A stretch of DNA of 23,140 bases. Source: CAYQLT01 sp964418425 (lineage in GTDB: Bacteria; Bacillota; Limnochordia; Limnochordales; Geochordaceae). The translations under genes and the position numbers were made by a program. A model generated the notes under the pieces. That model saw only the letters and a program-made list of their open reading frames with translations, was not told the DNA's origin and ran no database searches. Below are positions 8,168-17,422 of the stretch, one piece after another. How positions within the stretch are numbered: the first letter of the stretch is position 1; the number at the start of each line of letters is the position of its first letter. The stretch spans positions 1 to 23,140 of the forward strand of contig CAYQLT010000042.1 in NCBI GenBank assembly GCA_964418425.1. Direction: 5' to 3'.

Positions 8168-9667
8168 TCAGCCGGGAGCAAGCTGCGGGGGAGCCGGCCG
8201 CTGGTGGCTCGTGAGCGCCCGGGCCAGCCGGTAGGCCAGCCGGGTTACATCGCCGGCGCCCATCACCAGCAGGATGGTGCCCGGCTCGGCCCACCGAAGG
8301 GCCTGGTGCTCCGCCTCGGCCAGGGTGGGGCAAAAGGCGATATCCGCCGGGCGACCGGCCCACACGGGACGGGCGGCGATATGTCGGGCCAGGAGCTCGC
8401 CGCTTATCCCGGGCAGCGGCTGCTCCGGAGCCGGGGCATAAATCTCGGTCAGGATGAGCCGGTCCGCATCGTCGAAGGCGGTGGCGAAGGCCTCCTGCAG
8501 GAAGGCGGTCCGGGAATAGCGGTGGGGCTGGAAGATCGCGACAACCCGCCTGCCGAACCCCTCCCGAGCCGCTCGGATGGTGGCCGCGATCTCGGTCGGG
8601 TGATGGGCGTAATCGTCCACCACCATCACCCCGCCCCAGTCGGCCAGCACCTCGAATCGCCGCCGGGCACCCGAAAAACCCGCCATGGCCTCGGCGGCCA
8701 CCTGGAGTGGGATGCCCAGCAGACGGGCCACGGCCAGGCCGGCCAGGGCATTGGCAACATTGTGGCGGCCCGGGATGGCGAGCCGCACCTCCGCTACCGG
8801 GCGCCCACCCTCTACCGCCACAAAGGAGCCGCCGCGAAGGTGCAGCCGGATGTCCGAAGCGGTCCAGCCGGCGTCGGCTTGCAGGCCGTAGAAGACGACT
8901 GTGGCGGGGGCCCCTCCTTCCCGGGCCGCATGGGCCGCCGCCTGCTGCAGGGAGGGGCTGTCTGCCCCCAGCACCCACGCGCCCTGCGGGCTCACCCGCC
9001 CCAGGAAGCGGCGGTAGGCCTCCACGAGCCGGTCAAAGGAGCCCCCATAATGTTCCAGGTGGTCCGGCTCTATGTTGGTGACCACAGCCACATCCGGGCG
9101 AAACTCCAAAAAGGAGCCGTCGCTCTCGTCGGCCTCCACCACCGCCCACGGCCCGGCTCCCGGCCGTGCGCCGGTGGGATGCCCGCTGAGCGCGAAGCCG
9201 ACAGCCCCTAGGGGATCCAGCCCTGCGGCAGCCAGAATCCGCACCACCAGAGCGCTGACCGTGGTCTTGCCGTGGGCTCCGGTGACGGCGATCAGCCTGC
9301 GTCCTTGAACAAGCCGGGCCAGCGCTCGGGCCCGGTGGGTCACCGGGACCCCCCGCCGGCGCGCCTCCTGCTGCTCCGGATGCTCCGGGGCGACAGCCGT
9401 GGAGACCACCAATTCACAGGCGCCCTCCAGGTGCGCCGGGTCGTGCCCGGCGCGAGCGTCGACCCCGATCCGCCGCAGGTGTTCCAGCACCTCGCTTTCC
9501 CGAGCGTCACACCCGGAGACCCGAAACCCGGCGGCCGCCATCAGCTCGGCCAGGGTGCTCATGCCCGCCCCGCCAACCCCCACCAGATGCACATGGCGGC
9601 CGCGATCGGCTTTGGAGACTTCCGGGAGAGCGTCGGGGCCCGTGGTGCAACCGGAGGGCACCGTCAC
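8168..9667 (-). CDS. murC: UDP-N-acetylmuramate--L-alanine ligase
   Basis: A 499-residue Mur ligase that adds L-Ala to UDP-MurNAc in the cytoplasm, the first step of peptide-stem synthesis. The Rossmann loop GVGGAGMS is at residues 30-37, the ATP loop VTGAHGKTT at 128-136, EADESDGSF at 178-186, NIEPDHLEHY at 198-207, DDYAHHPTEI at 351-360 and FQPHRYSRT at 379-387. All three Mur ligase domains are present. The GTG start at 9667 shares GTGA with the spoIIP stop and has a good Shine-Dalgarno (GGAGAGGGG, 6-nt spacer), so it is coupled to spoIIP. The usual murG/murB neighbours are not in this window. About 20 N-terminal residues precede the Rossmann fold. Confidence 0.96.
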   Translation of the reverse strand: MTVPSGCTTGPDALPEVSKADRGRHVHLVGVGGAGMSTLAELMAAAGFRVSGCDARESEVLEHLRRIGVDARAGHDPAHLEGACELVVSTAVAPEHPEQQEARRRGVPVTHRARALARLVQGRRLIAVTGAHGKTTVSALVVRILAAAGLDPLGAVGFALSGHPTGARPGAGPWAVVEADESDGSFLEFRPDVAVVTNIEPDHLEHYGGSFDRLVEAYRRFLGRVSPQGAWVLGADSPSLQQAAAHAAREGGAPATVVFYGLQADAGWTASDIRLHLRGGSFVAVEGGRPVAEVRLAIPGRHNVANALAGLAVARLLGIPLQVAAEAMAGFSGARRRFEVLADWGGVMVVDDYAHHPTEIAATIRAAREGFGRRVVAIFQPHRYSRTAFLQEAFATAFDDADRLILTEIYAPAPEQPLPGISGELLARHIAARPVWAGRPADIAFCPTLAEAEHQALRWAEPGTILLVMGAGDVTRLAYRLARALTSHQRPAPPQLAPG

Positions 9668-10467
9668 TCGGAACCCCTCTCCAGGGGCGCCGCTCGCTGT
9701 TCCTCGAACATCCGGGATAGAGCCTCCCCCAGCATGCGTGCTGCCGCTCGGGCCTCCTCCAGCGTGTTGTCCCGGTAGTCCCCGATGAAGACGGTCAGCG
9801 CGCTGGGGTGGACGTGCCCGTTGAGGGAGGCGTGCTGCACCTTGATCCCCCTGGAGATGCCGGGATACAGGTCGTTGAGCTTGGCCCGCAGGTTCTCCGC
9901 GAAGGCCAGGTTCTGGTCCGCGTACGGGTTGGACACGTCGCCCACCACCAGCAGAATCTTGGCCACCTTCTGCCCGTCGATCTCCGCGGTCGTGTACCCC
10001 TCCGGGTAGTTGGCGGCCAGCGCGTCTCGGTGGACATCCAGCACAGCCACCACGTCCGGGTTCGCCCGCAACAGCTGGTTGACGGTCTGCACCGAGCTGA
10101 CGAACGCCTCGCTGTAGTTGGGATAATCGTGAACCGTGCGGTCATGGATGGCCCGAATGCCCCGCTGCTCCAGCACCGCCGCCAGCTCGGCCCCCACCTC
10201 CACGACGCCCCCGGTCTTGCCCCGTTCGTGGGTGGGTGAGGGCTGATAATTCTCGGTGGTGTGGGAATGGTAGATGAGTACCGCCGGGGTGCTCATTCGA
10301 GACGGCGCCGGCTGCGACGGTTGCGGCGGCGAGGGTTCTCGGGCGCCCCGCTGCGAGGGCATCATGCCCATGAACCGGGCCCCCACCACCGCCGCCACCA
10401 GGAGGGCCACCAGCACAAACAGGAGGCCCGGCCCGCCTGCCCGTTCCCCCCGGCGAAGGGTTGCCAC
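9664..10467 (-). CDS. spoIIP: Stage II sporulation protein P, short form (peptidoglycan amidase/endopeptidase)
   Basis: A 267-residue membrane-anchored hydrolase. A single transmembrane segment (residues 13-31) is followed by a Pro/Ser-rich linker and the catalytic domain with YHSHTTENY (66-74), a variant of the family's IYHTHTTESY, and DVHRDA (144-149). The end has DNTLEEA, typical of the family. SpoIIP works with SpoIID and SpoIIM to thin septal peptidoglycan and drive engulfment. It is much shorter than the roughly 400-residue B. subtilis protein because the region between membrane anchor and catalytic domain is nearly absent. The GTG start at 10467 has GGAGGGGGT upstream with about 8 nt spacing. 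It is followed directly by murC with a 4 bp overlap, an uncommon neighbour for spoIIP. Confidence 0.92.
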   Translation of the reverse strand: MATLRRGERAGGPGLLFVLVALLVAAVVGARFMGMMPSQRGAREPSPPQPSQPAPSRMSTPAVLIYHSHTTENYQPSPTHERGKTGGVVEVGAELAAVLEQRGIRAIHDRTVHDYPNYSEAFVSSVQTVNQLLRANPDVVAVLDVHRDALAANYPEGYTTAEIDGQKVAKILLVVGDVSNPYADQNLAFAENLRAKLNDLYPGISRGIKVQHASLNGHVHPSALTVFIGDYRDNTLEEARAAARMLGEALSRMFEEQRAAPLERGSE

Positions 10468-10491
10468 CGCGACCGACCCCCTCCGCCCGTG

Positions 10492-10499
10492 ACTATATG
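10492..10499 (-). promoter_or_regulatory. Possible sigma-E-like -10 element before spoIIP
   Basis: On the minus strand 10499-10492 read CATATAGT, close to the sigma-E -10 consensus CATACANT, 24 nt before the spoIIP start. No convincing -35 element is seen 14-15 bp upstream. It could also serve as an imperfect sigma-A -10 (TATAGT). spoIIP is sigma-E dependent in B. subtilis, which makes the match worth recording, but it stays weak. Confidence 0.25.
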
Positions 10500-10514
10500 G
10501 ACGAGACGGGGAGG

Positions 10515-13173
10515 CTAGAACGCGGCGCCGCCGGGATTCGGGCCGCCGCCTGATCCCTCACCCCCCTGCCGGGTTCTGTCGGCGCCGGAAGCCTCGGGCT
10601 CGGTACCGACCGCCTCGCGCAGGATCGTCTCCAGCTCCTGCATGCGCCGCCCGAAGCCCTCCCAGTCCCCCTGCTGCAAGTTGCGGCGCGCCTGGTCGAG
10701 GACGGCCAGCGCCTGCCTCAGAGCCACCCGCCCGGCCCCGGCAAGCCCTGGCGGTCGCCCACCGGCCGGTTGCGGCGCCACACCCGGCTGTTCGATCCCG
10801 CCCGGAGCCGGCTCGCCCGGTCCGACGGCTGCGGCTTGACGGGCCAGCTGCGCCAGGGCTTCGCCCAACGTGGGAGCCATCACCAGGTACGGCCCGGTTG
10901 CGGCCACCACCCTGCGCAGCTCCGGGAGCTGGCTTTGTTCGGAAACCAAAAAGAGCGGCTCGACGTACAGAAGGGTTCGCCCCACCGGCAGCACGATGAG
11001 GTTGCCCCGCAGCACCCTCGACCCNNNNNNNNNNNNNNNNNNNNNNNNNNNNNNNNNNNNNNNNNNNNNNNNNNNNNNNNNNNNNNNNNNNNNNNNNNNN
11101 NNNNNNNNNNNNNNNNNNNNNNNNCTGCATCGGCGCCTCCGTCTCGCCGTAGATCTCCCGGGGCAGCTCCCAGCGGTCTTCCTGGTTGTAGAACACGTCG
11201 GGCGAGGTCATGTGGTAGACGGCCAGCACTTGCGCCTGCACCGTGAACAGCTGCTCCGGGTAGCGCACGTGGGCGCGCACGCCCTCGGGCATGGCCGAGG
11301 CGGGAAGCAGAAAGCCCCCGAACACCTGATCCAGGGCGGCGGCCAGGGGATCGGCGTCGTCGAAACGGTAGAATCGCACAGTGCCGTGATAGGCGTCCAC
11401 CGTCGCCTTGATGGCGTTTCGCACGTAGTTACCCCAGCCGGGCACCGGCCGGGAGTAGGGATATCGGTCGGTGCGCGTGTAGGCGTCCACGATCCAGATG
11501 AGGCTTCCGTTGTCGTCAACCACCACGTAGGGGTCGGGATCGTAGCGCACGAAGGGCATGAGGCGTTCGAGCCGGTCCACCACGTTGCGATAGAGCAACA
11601 CCCGGCTGGCGGGCTCGATCTCCCGGGAAACGAGAAGCTCCACGCTGCGCAGCCGGACCGCGAACAGAAGCCGCGCCCACAGAGGGCCCACGCTCACCCC
11701 GTCCCGACCCGCGTAGCGGGTGAAGACGTTGCGCTCGCCCGAGGGGTAATCGAACTCCCCCGCGCGGGTGCCCACCACCACCCAGTCCAGGGGGGCCTCA
11801 CCGATGTAGATCGAGGGCTGGCGAACCTGCGGCCACCCGGGCTCCGAGCGGGGCGGGATGTCCCGCACCACCAGCCGTGGAAGCCCTGCCTGGGTGACTT
11901 CGCTGGCAGGGCTTATCACCAGCCCGTAGCCGTGGGTGTACTGCAGTCGCAGGTTGACCCAGCTCGGGTTTTGCAGGCGTCGGGTGTTGAGTTCCCGAGT
12001 GGCCACCATGACCTGGCGGACGCCGTCGCCGACCCGGTAGCGATCCACATCAACGTCCAGGAAGTCGTAGTACGGCCGGAAGACCTGAAGCTGGGCGAGG
12101 GTGGAGCGCATGGGCCGCCAGTCCCACAGCCGAACGTTGGCGAGAAGCTCCTGCGCCTGTTGCAGCCGAGCCGGGGTGAGGCTTTCGTCCACCTCGAAGT
12201 CGGTCTCGGTGATGGCCTGCAACCCGTAGGCCTGCCGGGTGGCCTGGATGTGGTGAGCCAGGAAGGGGCGCTCCCGGTTCAGCTCGTTGGGCTGGACTAC
12301 CAGACGCTGGACCGCCCCCGCCACCAGTTCCCCGCCGAGGCCAGCCGCAGCGGCCAGCGCGGCGGCCACCGCCGCCGGCAAGAGCGAGCGGCGCACGGCG
12401 ACGGCCGCCAGCACCGCCGCCACACCCAAGAGCGCCGCGCTCACCCCTCGCGCCGGCAGGCGCACGTGCACGTCCGCGTAAGTGGCCCCGTACACCACGC
12501 CCCCCGGCGAGAACAGCAGGTCGTAGCGGGACAACCAGCTTCCGGCCCCCACCAGCGCCAGGAGCACCGCGGCCAGGATGAGCAGGTGCGTTCGGGCCCT
12601 GCCGTGCACCCCCGGGCCCCCGCGCCGCCAGGCCAGCATCCCCGCCGAAGCGTACATCAACCCCACGATCCCGGCCGAGAGCACCACCGCCGCCTCGGCC
12701 ACCTGCAAGGCCAGGCGGTAGAAGGGGAGGGTGAAGACGTAAAACCCCACGTCCCGACCGAACAGGGGATCCTGGATGCCAAAGGGCCGGCGGTTGACCC
12801 ACAGGGCGACGGTCAGCCAGCTTCCGGCCACCGTGGCCCCCCACAGCGCCGCGATCAGCCCGATGGCCGCCCACACCCATCGGCGCAGCACCGACCAGCT
12901 TCGGGCCATGCGGGGTGTGGTCTCCAGACGCAGGTACGCCCTGGCCAGCGCGGGCCGGGCAGCGGCCACGTTGACCCACAGCACGGCGAAGGTGAACAGC
13001 CCGACCCCAACCCAGAGCGCCCCCTGCCACGCCAGCGGAACCACCAACAGCGCCGCATATCCCAGGGACGAAAACCAGAGCCAGTCCGTGATCCACTGGG
13101 CCAGGGCCACGGCTGCCAGCACCAGGGCCAGCGCCAGCAGCACGGCCCGGCGCACCAGACGTCTGGCGATCAC
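10515..13173 (-). CDS. UPF0182 family large membrane protein (interrupted by an assembly gap)
   Basis: The N-terminal 683 residues (13173-11125) contain seven or so transmembrane segments and then a long extracytoplasmic domain. Family-like parts are the RPFGIQDPLFGRDVGFYVF segment, QPNELNRERPFLAHHI, and the later YTRTDRYPYS region. After the 100-N gap the C-terminal part resumes in another frame with GSRVLRGNL, then LLYVEPLFLVSEQSQLPELR, which matches how UPF0182 proteins continue; a hydrophilic, Gln/Gly-rich tail follows. The gap therefore hides some tens of codons and the gene is probably intact. The GTG start at 13173 overlaps the hslO stop as GTGA. Molecular function of the family is unknown. 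Frames on the two sides differ, so the placeholder length is not real. Confidence 0.9.
11025..11124. other. Assembly gap (100 N) within the UPF0182 gene
   Basis: Exactly 100 undetermined bases. The protein reads into the gap in one frame and out of it in another, so this is a placeholder of unknown true size and not a measured gap. Confidence 0.98.
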
Positions 13174-14117
13174 GGTGTTGGCCACCCGCCCGCCGACATG
13201 GGGTGCATCCGGGGCTCTCCGGCCGTTTCGGCCAGCTGGCGAAGCCTGGCGGCCGAGAAACGGTATTTTCTGGCGCAAAACCGGCAGACCAGCTCCAGCT
13301 CCGGCTGCCTTTCCGCCAGCTCCAAAAGCTCCTGGCGGCCCAGTGCGGACAGGCCCTCCTCGAAGCGGGAACGGCTGCACGGGCAGGCGAAACGCAGGGG
13401 TTGCTGCCCGAGCACCTCGAGGTCCCAGGGTGCCAGAAGCTCCTGCAGCATGGTAAAGGCCGCCTCCTCAGGGGCAAGGCGGGAGAGGGCCGAGGTGGGC
13501 GGCGGTGCCTGGTTCGCCCGCCGCTCCAGCTCCTCGATGAGTTCCGCGGACGCCTCCGGCATGGGCAGCACCATCCATCCGCCGGCAGCCTGCACAAATC
13601 CCGGCGCCGCCACCAGCACGCCCAGCGCCACGGCCGAAGGGGTTTGCTCGGAGCGCGCCAGGTAGTAGGCCACGTCCTGCGCCACCTCGCCGCTGATCAG
13701 GTCCACGGAGGCCCGGTACGGCTCCCGCAGCCCCAGGTCCCGAATCACGACCAGCTGGCCTCGGCCCACGGCCCCTGCCACGTCCAGCTTCCCGGCGCTG
13801 TTGGGCGCCAGGTGCACCCGGGGATGGGCCACGTAGCCACGGATGTGGCCCGAAGCGTCCGCCTCCGCCACGGCGTGGCCCAGCGGGCCCTCACCGATCA
13901 ACTGCAGCAGGATCCGTTCCCGGCCTTTGAGCGATGCCGCCATCAGCGCGGCGGCCGTCATGAGGCGACCCAGGGCCGCGGCCGCGGTGGGGTAAAGCCC
14001 GTGACGCTGACGGGCCTCTTCCACCACTCCCGTGGTGACGCACGCCAACGCCCTCAGCGCTCCGCCCGCCGCCAGCGCCCGAACCAGCAAATCGCGACCT
14101 GCCGGTGGTCGCCTCAA
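13170..14117 (-). CDS. hslO: Hsp33 redox-regulated chaperone
   Basis: A 315-residue cytoplasmic holdase chaperone that is switched on by oxidation. The C-terminal zinc cluster is complete: C245-x-C247 (FACPC) and C278-x2-C281 (CRFC). The N-terminal domain shows LVRALAAGG, RHGLYPTAAAALGR, and VSGEVAQDV-like SGEV segments, followed by ARSEQTPSAVALGVLV, all family hallmarks. The probable start is TTG at 14117, which shares TTGA with the rodZ stop and follows a GGGAGG-rich stretch; another TTG ten codons further in is possible. The 3' end overlaps the UPF0182 GTG start by 4 bp. Its place between rodZ and a membrane protein is unusual, but the tight overlaps imply one transcript. Confidence 0.95.
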   Translation of the reverse strand: MRRPPAGRDLLVRALAAGGALRALACVTTGVVEEARQRHGLYPTAAAALGRLMTAAALMAASLKGRERILLQLIGEGPLGHAVAEADASGHIRGYVAHPRVHLAPNSAGKLDVAGAVGRGQLVVIRDLGLREPYRASVDLISGEVAQDVAYYLARSEQTPSAVALGVLVAAPGFVQAAGGWMVLPMPEASAELIEELERRANQAPPPTSALSRLAPEEAAFTMLQELLAPWDLEVLGQQPLRFACPCSRSRFEEGLSALGRQELLELAERQPELELVCRFCARKYRFSAARLRQLAETAGEPRMHPMSAGGWPTP

Positions 14118-15340
14118 AACCCTCCCGCCTCCCCCTGCCGTCCCTCGCCCTCCCGGCCGGCGGGCGGCCGTGGGCGTCGAACCGTCTCGGCGGTGAACAC
14201 CCGCGTAATGACGCCGGTTCCCGCCCGACCCAGCTCCACGCCGTTGAGGGTGAGGTCCACCACCTCGGGGCGGCCGAAGCGGACCGTGATCACCTGTCGG
14301 GCCTCCCACGTGATCACCTCTCCGGGCTCCGCACTGCGAGAGAAGACGAGCTGCCCGTCGGCGAACACCTCCATCCAAGACCGCTCCCGAACCCGAGCCG
14401 TCAGGCGAACAGGCCCCTCGGGGCTTCCTCCTGCCGCCTCCCTTTCCTGCCTCGGCCCGGCGACGCCCTGCAGCGGCGGGGCGACGGGTGTCGCACCCGA
14501 AGGCTGCGACGTGTCGCCCTGGGAGACGGGGGTGGGCGTGGCGCCACCCTGCGGGACGGGAGCGCGAGCCTCGCCGCCCTGCGGGGCGGAGGCGGGCGTA
14601 TCGGCGGGCGGCGTGGTCGCGGGCGTTTCCGCCGGCGGCGTGGAGACGGCTATATCGCCCTGCGGGGGGGGAACGTCGGCGGGCGTGGCAGCCGTGGGCC
14701 GCATCGCTCCCAGCGACGGAAGGGTGGGGCGCGGGCTTTCCAGCGATCGGGTCAAAAGCCACGTGCCCGTGACGGCAGCTCCCACCACCAGGATGGCCAG
14801 AAGGCTCGCGGTTCGAATCCGCCGCGCGGGCTCCAGGGCCCGCAGCAACGGGTCGGGCAAAGACCACCAGGTCGAGGCAGAAACCGACGCCGAACCCTTC
14901 CCTGCGGCGCGATGCCCGGGGGTGGCACCTCCTGCACCGCGCGGTCCTGGCCCGGCTCTGTCCGGTCGGGCCGGACCCCGGGCCCGGCGGAGGCGATCCT
15001 CCATCTGCGCGTCGAACTCCTGCACCACCTCCGCCGGGTCCAGGCCCACCGCCCGGGCATACAGCTTCACGAACCCGCGGGCGTACACGGGGCCCGGAAG
15101 ACGCTCCCACCTGCCCTCTTCGATGGCCTCCAGGAACCGGCGCCGCACCTGCGTCTCGGCTTCCACAGCCTCCAGGGAGAGCCCCCGGCCCAGCCGCTCG
15201 GCCCGCAGTCGCGCCCCCAGGCCGGCGGCGTTGAGGCTGTGAGCTGCTGACGTCTCGGGCAGCTGCGCCCCGTGGGGCAACTTCGTGCCGTCGGGCAGCT
15301 CCGCCCCGGCCCGGGCGCGGGCTTCCAGTTCACGCTCCAT
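14114..15340 (-). CDS. rodZ: RodZ-like cell-shape protein (HTH, TM, DUF4115)
   Basis: A 408-residue bitopic membrane protein. The cytoplasmic N-terminal helix-turn-helix domain (residues about 40-112, with VYARGFVKLYARAVGLDP) is of the RodZ type, which binds MreB in other bacteria. One transmembrane helix lies at about 176-196. A Pro/Thr/Gly-rich low-complexity linker (210-305) leads to the DUF4115 beta domain (about 310-385, with SWMEVFADGQ). Before the HTH is a 35-residue extension built on three copies of a six-residue unit (GAELPD, GTKLPH, GAQLPE), encoded by 18 bp repeats. The ATG at 15340 lies 25 bp after ftsK; its Shine-Dalgarno is weak. The stop overlaps hslO by 4 bp. No mreB is present in the window. 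Confidence 0.9.
   Translation of the reverse strand: MERELEARARAGAELPDGTKLPHGAQLPETSAAHSLNAAGLGARLRAERLGRGLSLEAVEAETQVRRRFLEAIEEGRWERLPGPVYARGFVKLYARAVGLDPAEVVQEFDAQMEDRLRRARGPARPDRAGPGPRGAGGATPGHRAAGKGSASVSASTWWSLPDPLLRALEPARRIRTASLLAILVVGAAVTGTWLLTRSLESPRPTLPSLGAMRPTAATPADVPPPQGDIAVSTPPAETPATTPPADTPASAPQGGEARAPVPQGGATPTPVSQGDTSQPSGATPVAPPLQGVAGPRQEREAAGGSPEGPVRLTARVRERSWMEVFADGQLVFSRSAEPGEVITWEARQVITVRFGRPEVVDLTLNGVELGRAGTGVITRVFTAETVRRPRPPAGREGEGRQGEAGGF
15255..15308 (-). repeat. Three tandem 18-bp repeats at the 5' end of rodZ
   Basis: Units lie at 15255-15272, 15273-15290 and 15291-15308. The first and third differ at one base (TCGGGCAGCTGCGCCCCG versus TCGGGCAGCTCCGCCCCG), and the middle copy is more diverged. 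They are in frame and encode G-[AT]-x-LP-x units at residues 12-29 of RodZ. Confidence 0.85.
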
Positions 15341-15365
15341 GGGAGAACCGACACCCCCAAAGCGG

Positions 15366-17416
15366 TCATGCCGGGTGGGAGCGGTGGCGGTGGGGGGGCA
15401 ACACGTCCCGGGGCCGGCTTCCCTGGTAAGGCCCCACGATGCCCCGCTGCTCCATCAGGTCGATGAGGCGTGCGGCCCGGGCATATCCGATCCGAAACCG
15501 ACGCTGCAGCAGGGAGACGGAAGCCTGGCCCACCTCGCTCACCAGCTGCACCGCCTCATCGAACAGGTCGTCTTCCTGGGATTGGGGCTCGGTCTGTTGA
15601 GACGCCTCCTCGAAGACGTCGACCCGGTAGTCCGCCGAACCCTGCTCCTTCCAGAAACGCACCACCTGATCCACGTCCCGCTCGGTGACCAGGCAGCCCT
15701 GGGCCCGGATGGGCTTGGGTTCACCCAGGGGATGATACAGCATGTCCCCCCGGCCCAGCAGGCGCTCGGCGCCCCCCATATCCAGGATGGTACGGGAGTC
15801 CACCTGGGAGGAGACCGCGAAGGCCAGACGGGAGGGTATGTTGGCCTTGATGAGGCCGGTGATGACGTCGGTGGAGGGCCGCTGGGTGGCGATCACCAGG
15901 TGGATCCCGGCAGCCCGGGCCATCTGCGCCAACCGGCAGATGCTGTCCTCCACCTCCGCCGGGGCCACCATCATCAGGTCCGCGAGTTCGTCGATGACCA
16001 CCACCACGTAGGGCAAAGGTGCCTCCACATGCCCCTGGGCCGCGAGCTGGTTGTACGCCGCCAGGTGACGGGCCCCCCGCCTGGCCAGCTCCTGGTAGCG
16101 ACTTTCCATTTCCGCCACGGCCCAGCGAAGGGCCAGCGCCGCCTGCTTGACCTCGGTCACCACCGGGGCCAGCAGGTGCGGGATGCCATCGTACACGGTC
16201 AACTCCACGCGCTTGGGATCGATGAGCAAAAGCCGCAGCTGGTCGGGCGTCAGCCGGAAAAGCAGGCTCATGATGATGGAGGCAAGACAGACGCTCTTGC
16301 CCGAACCCGTGGCCCCCGCGATGAGCAGGTGGATGAGCCGTTCCAGGTCAGCCACCACGGGCTCTCCGGCCACGTCCCGCCCCAGGGCCAATGCCAGGGG
16401 AGCCGGCGAGCGCGAGAAGGCGGGAGACTCCAGGACTTCCCTGAGGGTGACGGGCTCCACGTGGCCGTTGGGCACCTCCACGCCCACCACCGGCTTTCCG
16501 GGCACCGGAGCCTCGATACGCACCCCGGTGGAGGCCAGCGCCAGGGCCAGGTCGTCGGCCAGGCTCACCACCCGGCTCAGCTTGATCCCCGGCGCCAGCG
16601 CCATTTCGTAGCGGGTGACCACCGGGCCTCGGGTATGGCTGACCACCCGGGCCTCGATCCCGAAGCTGGCCAGGGTGCGCTCCAGAAGCCGGCTGCGCTC
16701 CTGGGTCTCCAGATCGTCAGCGACCCGGCGGCGGGGAGGCTGACGGGAAAGAAGCGCCACCGGCGGCAGGCGCCACGCTCCTCGCGNNNNNNNNNNNNNN
16801 NNNNNNNNNNNNNNNNNNNNNNNNNNNNNNNNNNNNNNNNNNNNNNNNNNNNNNNNNNNNNNNNNNNNNNNNNNNNNNNNNNNNNNAGCGCCCACCGAAC
16901 CGCCGACCAGGCCGGCGCTGCCGCGCGGCGGGCGGCGCCGGCAGGCCAGCTGAGCAGGCCCAGCGGGCCCACCCCGAAAGCCAGGGCGGCCGCCGTCGTC
17001 GCGGCGGCAGCCACCGCCAGGTACGTGCCCGCACGCCCGACGCTTCGCTCCATCATGCTCAACAGGTAGGCGCCCACGAGCCCCCCTCCCTCGCCGGCGG
17101 GCGCAACCAGACCGGACGCTTGGGAGAACCGAGGGCCCGCCAGCACCTGCGCGACCGTTGCGGCTGCACCCTCAAACAAGGCGGCCGCCGCAGCTCGCGC
17201 GAGGGTTCGCCGAATCCTTCGTCCCAGCAAGAGATCCAGGCCGATCAGCGCCACCAGGACCGCCGCAAGCCCGGCGGTGACGCCCAGCAGGCCCGCCAGC
17301 CACCCCGCCACCGCACGGCCCACGGCCCCCGTATCCCCTCCGAACAATGCGATCAGCACGTAGGCCGCCAGCAGCAGGATCGCAAATCCGGCCAGCTCCT
17401 CCTTGAATCGGCCCAC
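15366..17416 (-). CDS. ftsK: DNA translocase FtsK/SpoIIIE (interrupted by an assembly gap)
   Basis: A septal ATPase that pumps chromosomal DNA through the closing division or sporulation septum. The first 176 residues contain about four transmembrane segments (LLLAAYVLIALF, a LAGLLGVTAGLAAVLVALIGL block, and others). After the 100-N gap the motor resumes at WRLPPVALL, then RGPVVTRYEM, the Walker A motif GATGSGKS, Walker B VVVVIDELADLMM, and IATQRPSTDVITGLIKANIPSR. A C-terminal winged-helix gamma domain (LLQRRFRIGYARAARLIDLME) should read KOPS/SRS DNA signals. The gap hides the linker between membrane and motor parts, and the frame differs on the two sides. The GTG start at 17416 has GGAGG 11 nt upstream and lies 6 bp after pgeF. 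Confidence 0.95.
16787..16886. other. Assembly gap (100 N) within ftsK/spoIIIE
   Basis: Exactly 100 undetermined bases in the linker between the membrane domain and the motor domain. The open frames on the two sides are out of register, so the real length is unknown. Confidence 0.98.
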
Positions 17417-17422
17417 GCCCCT

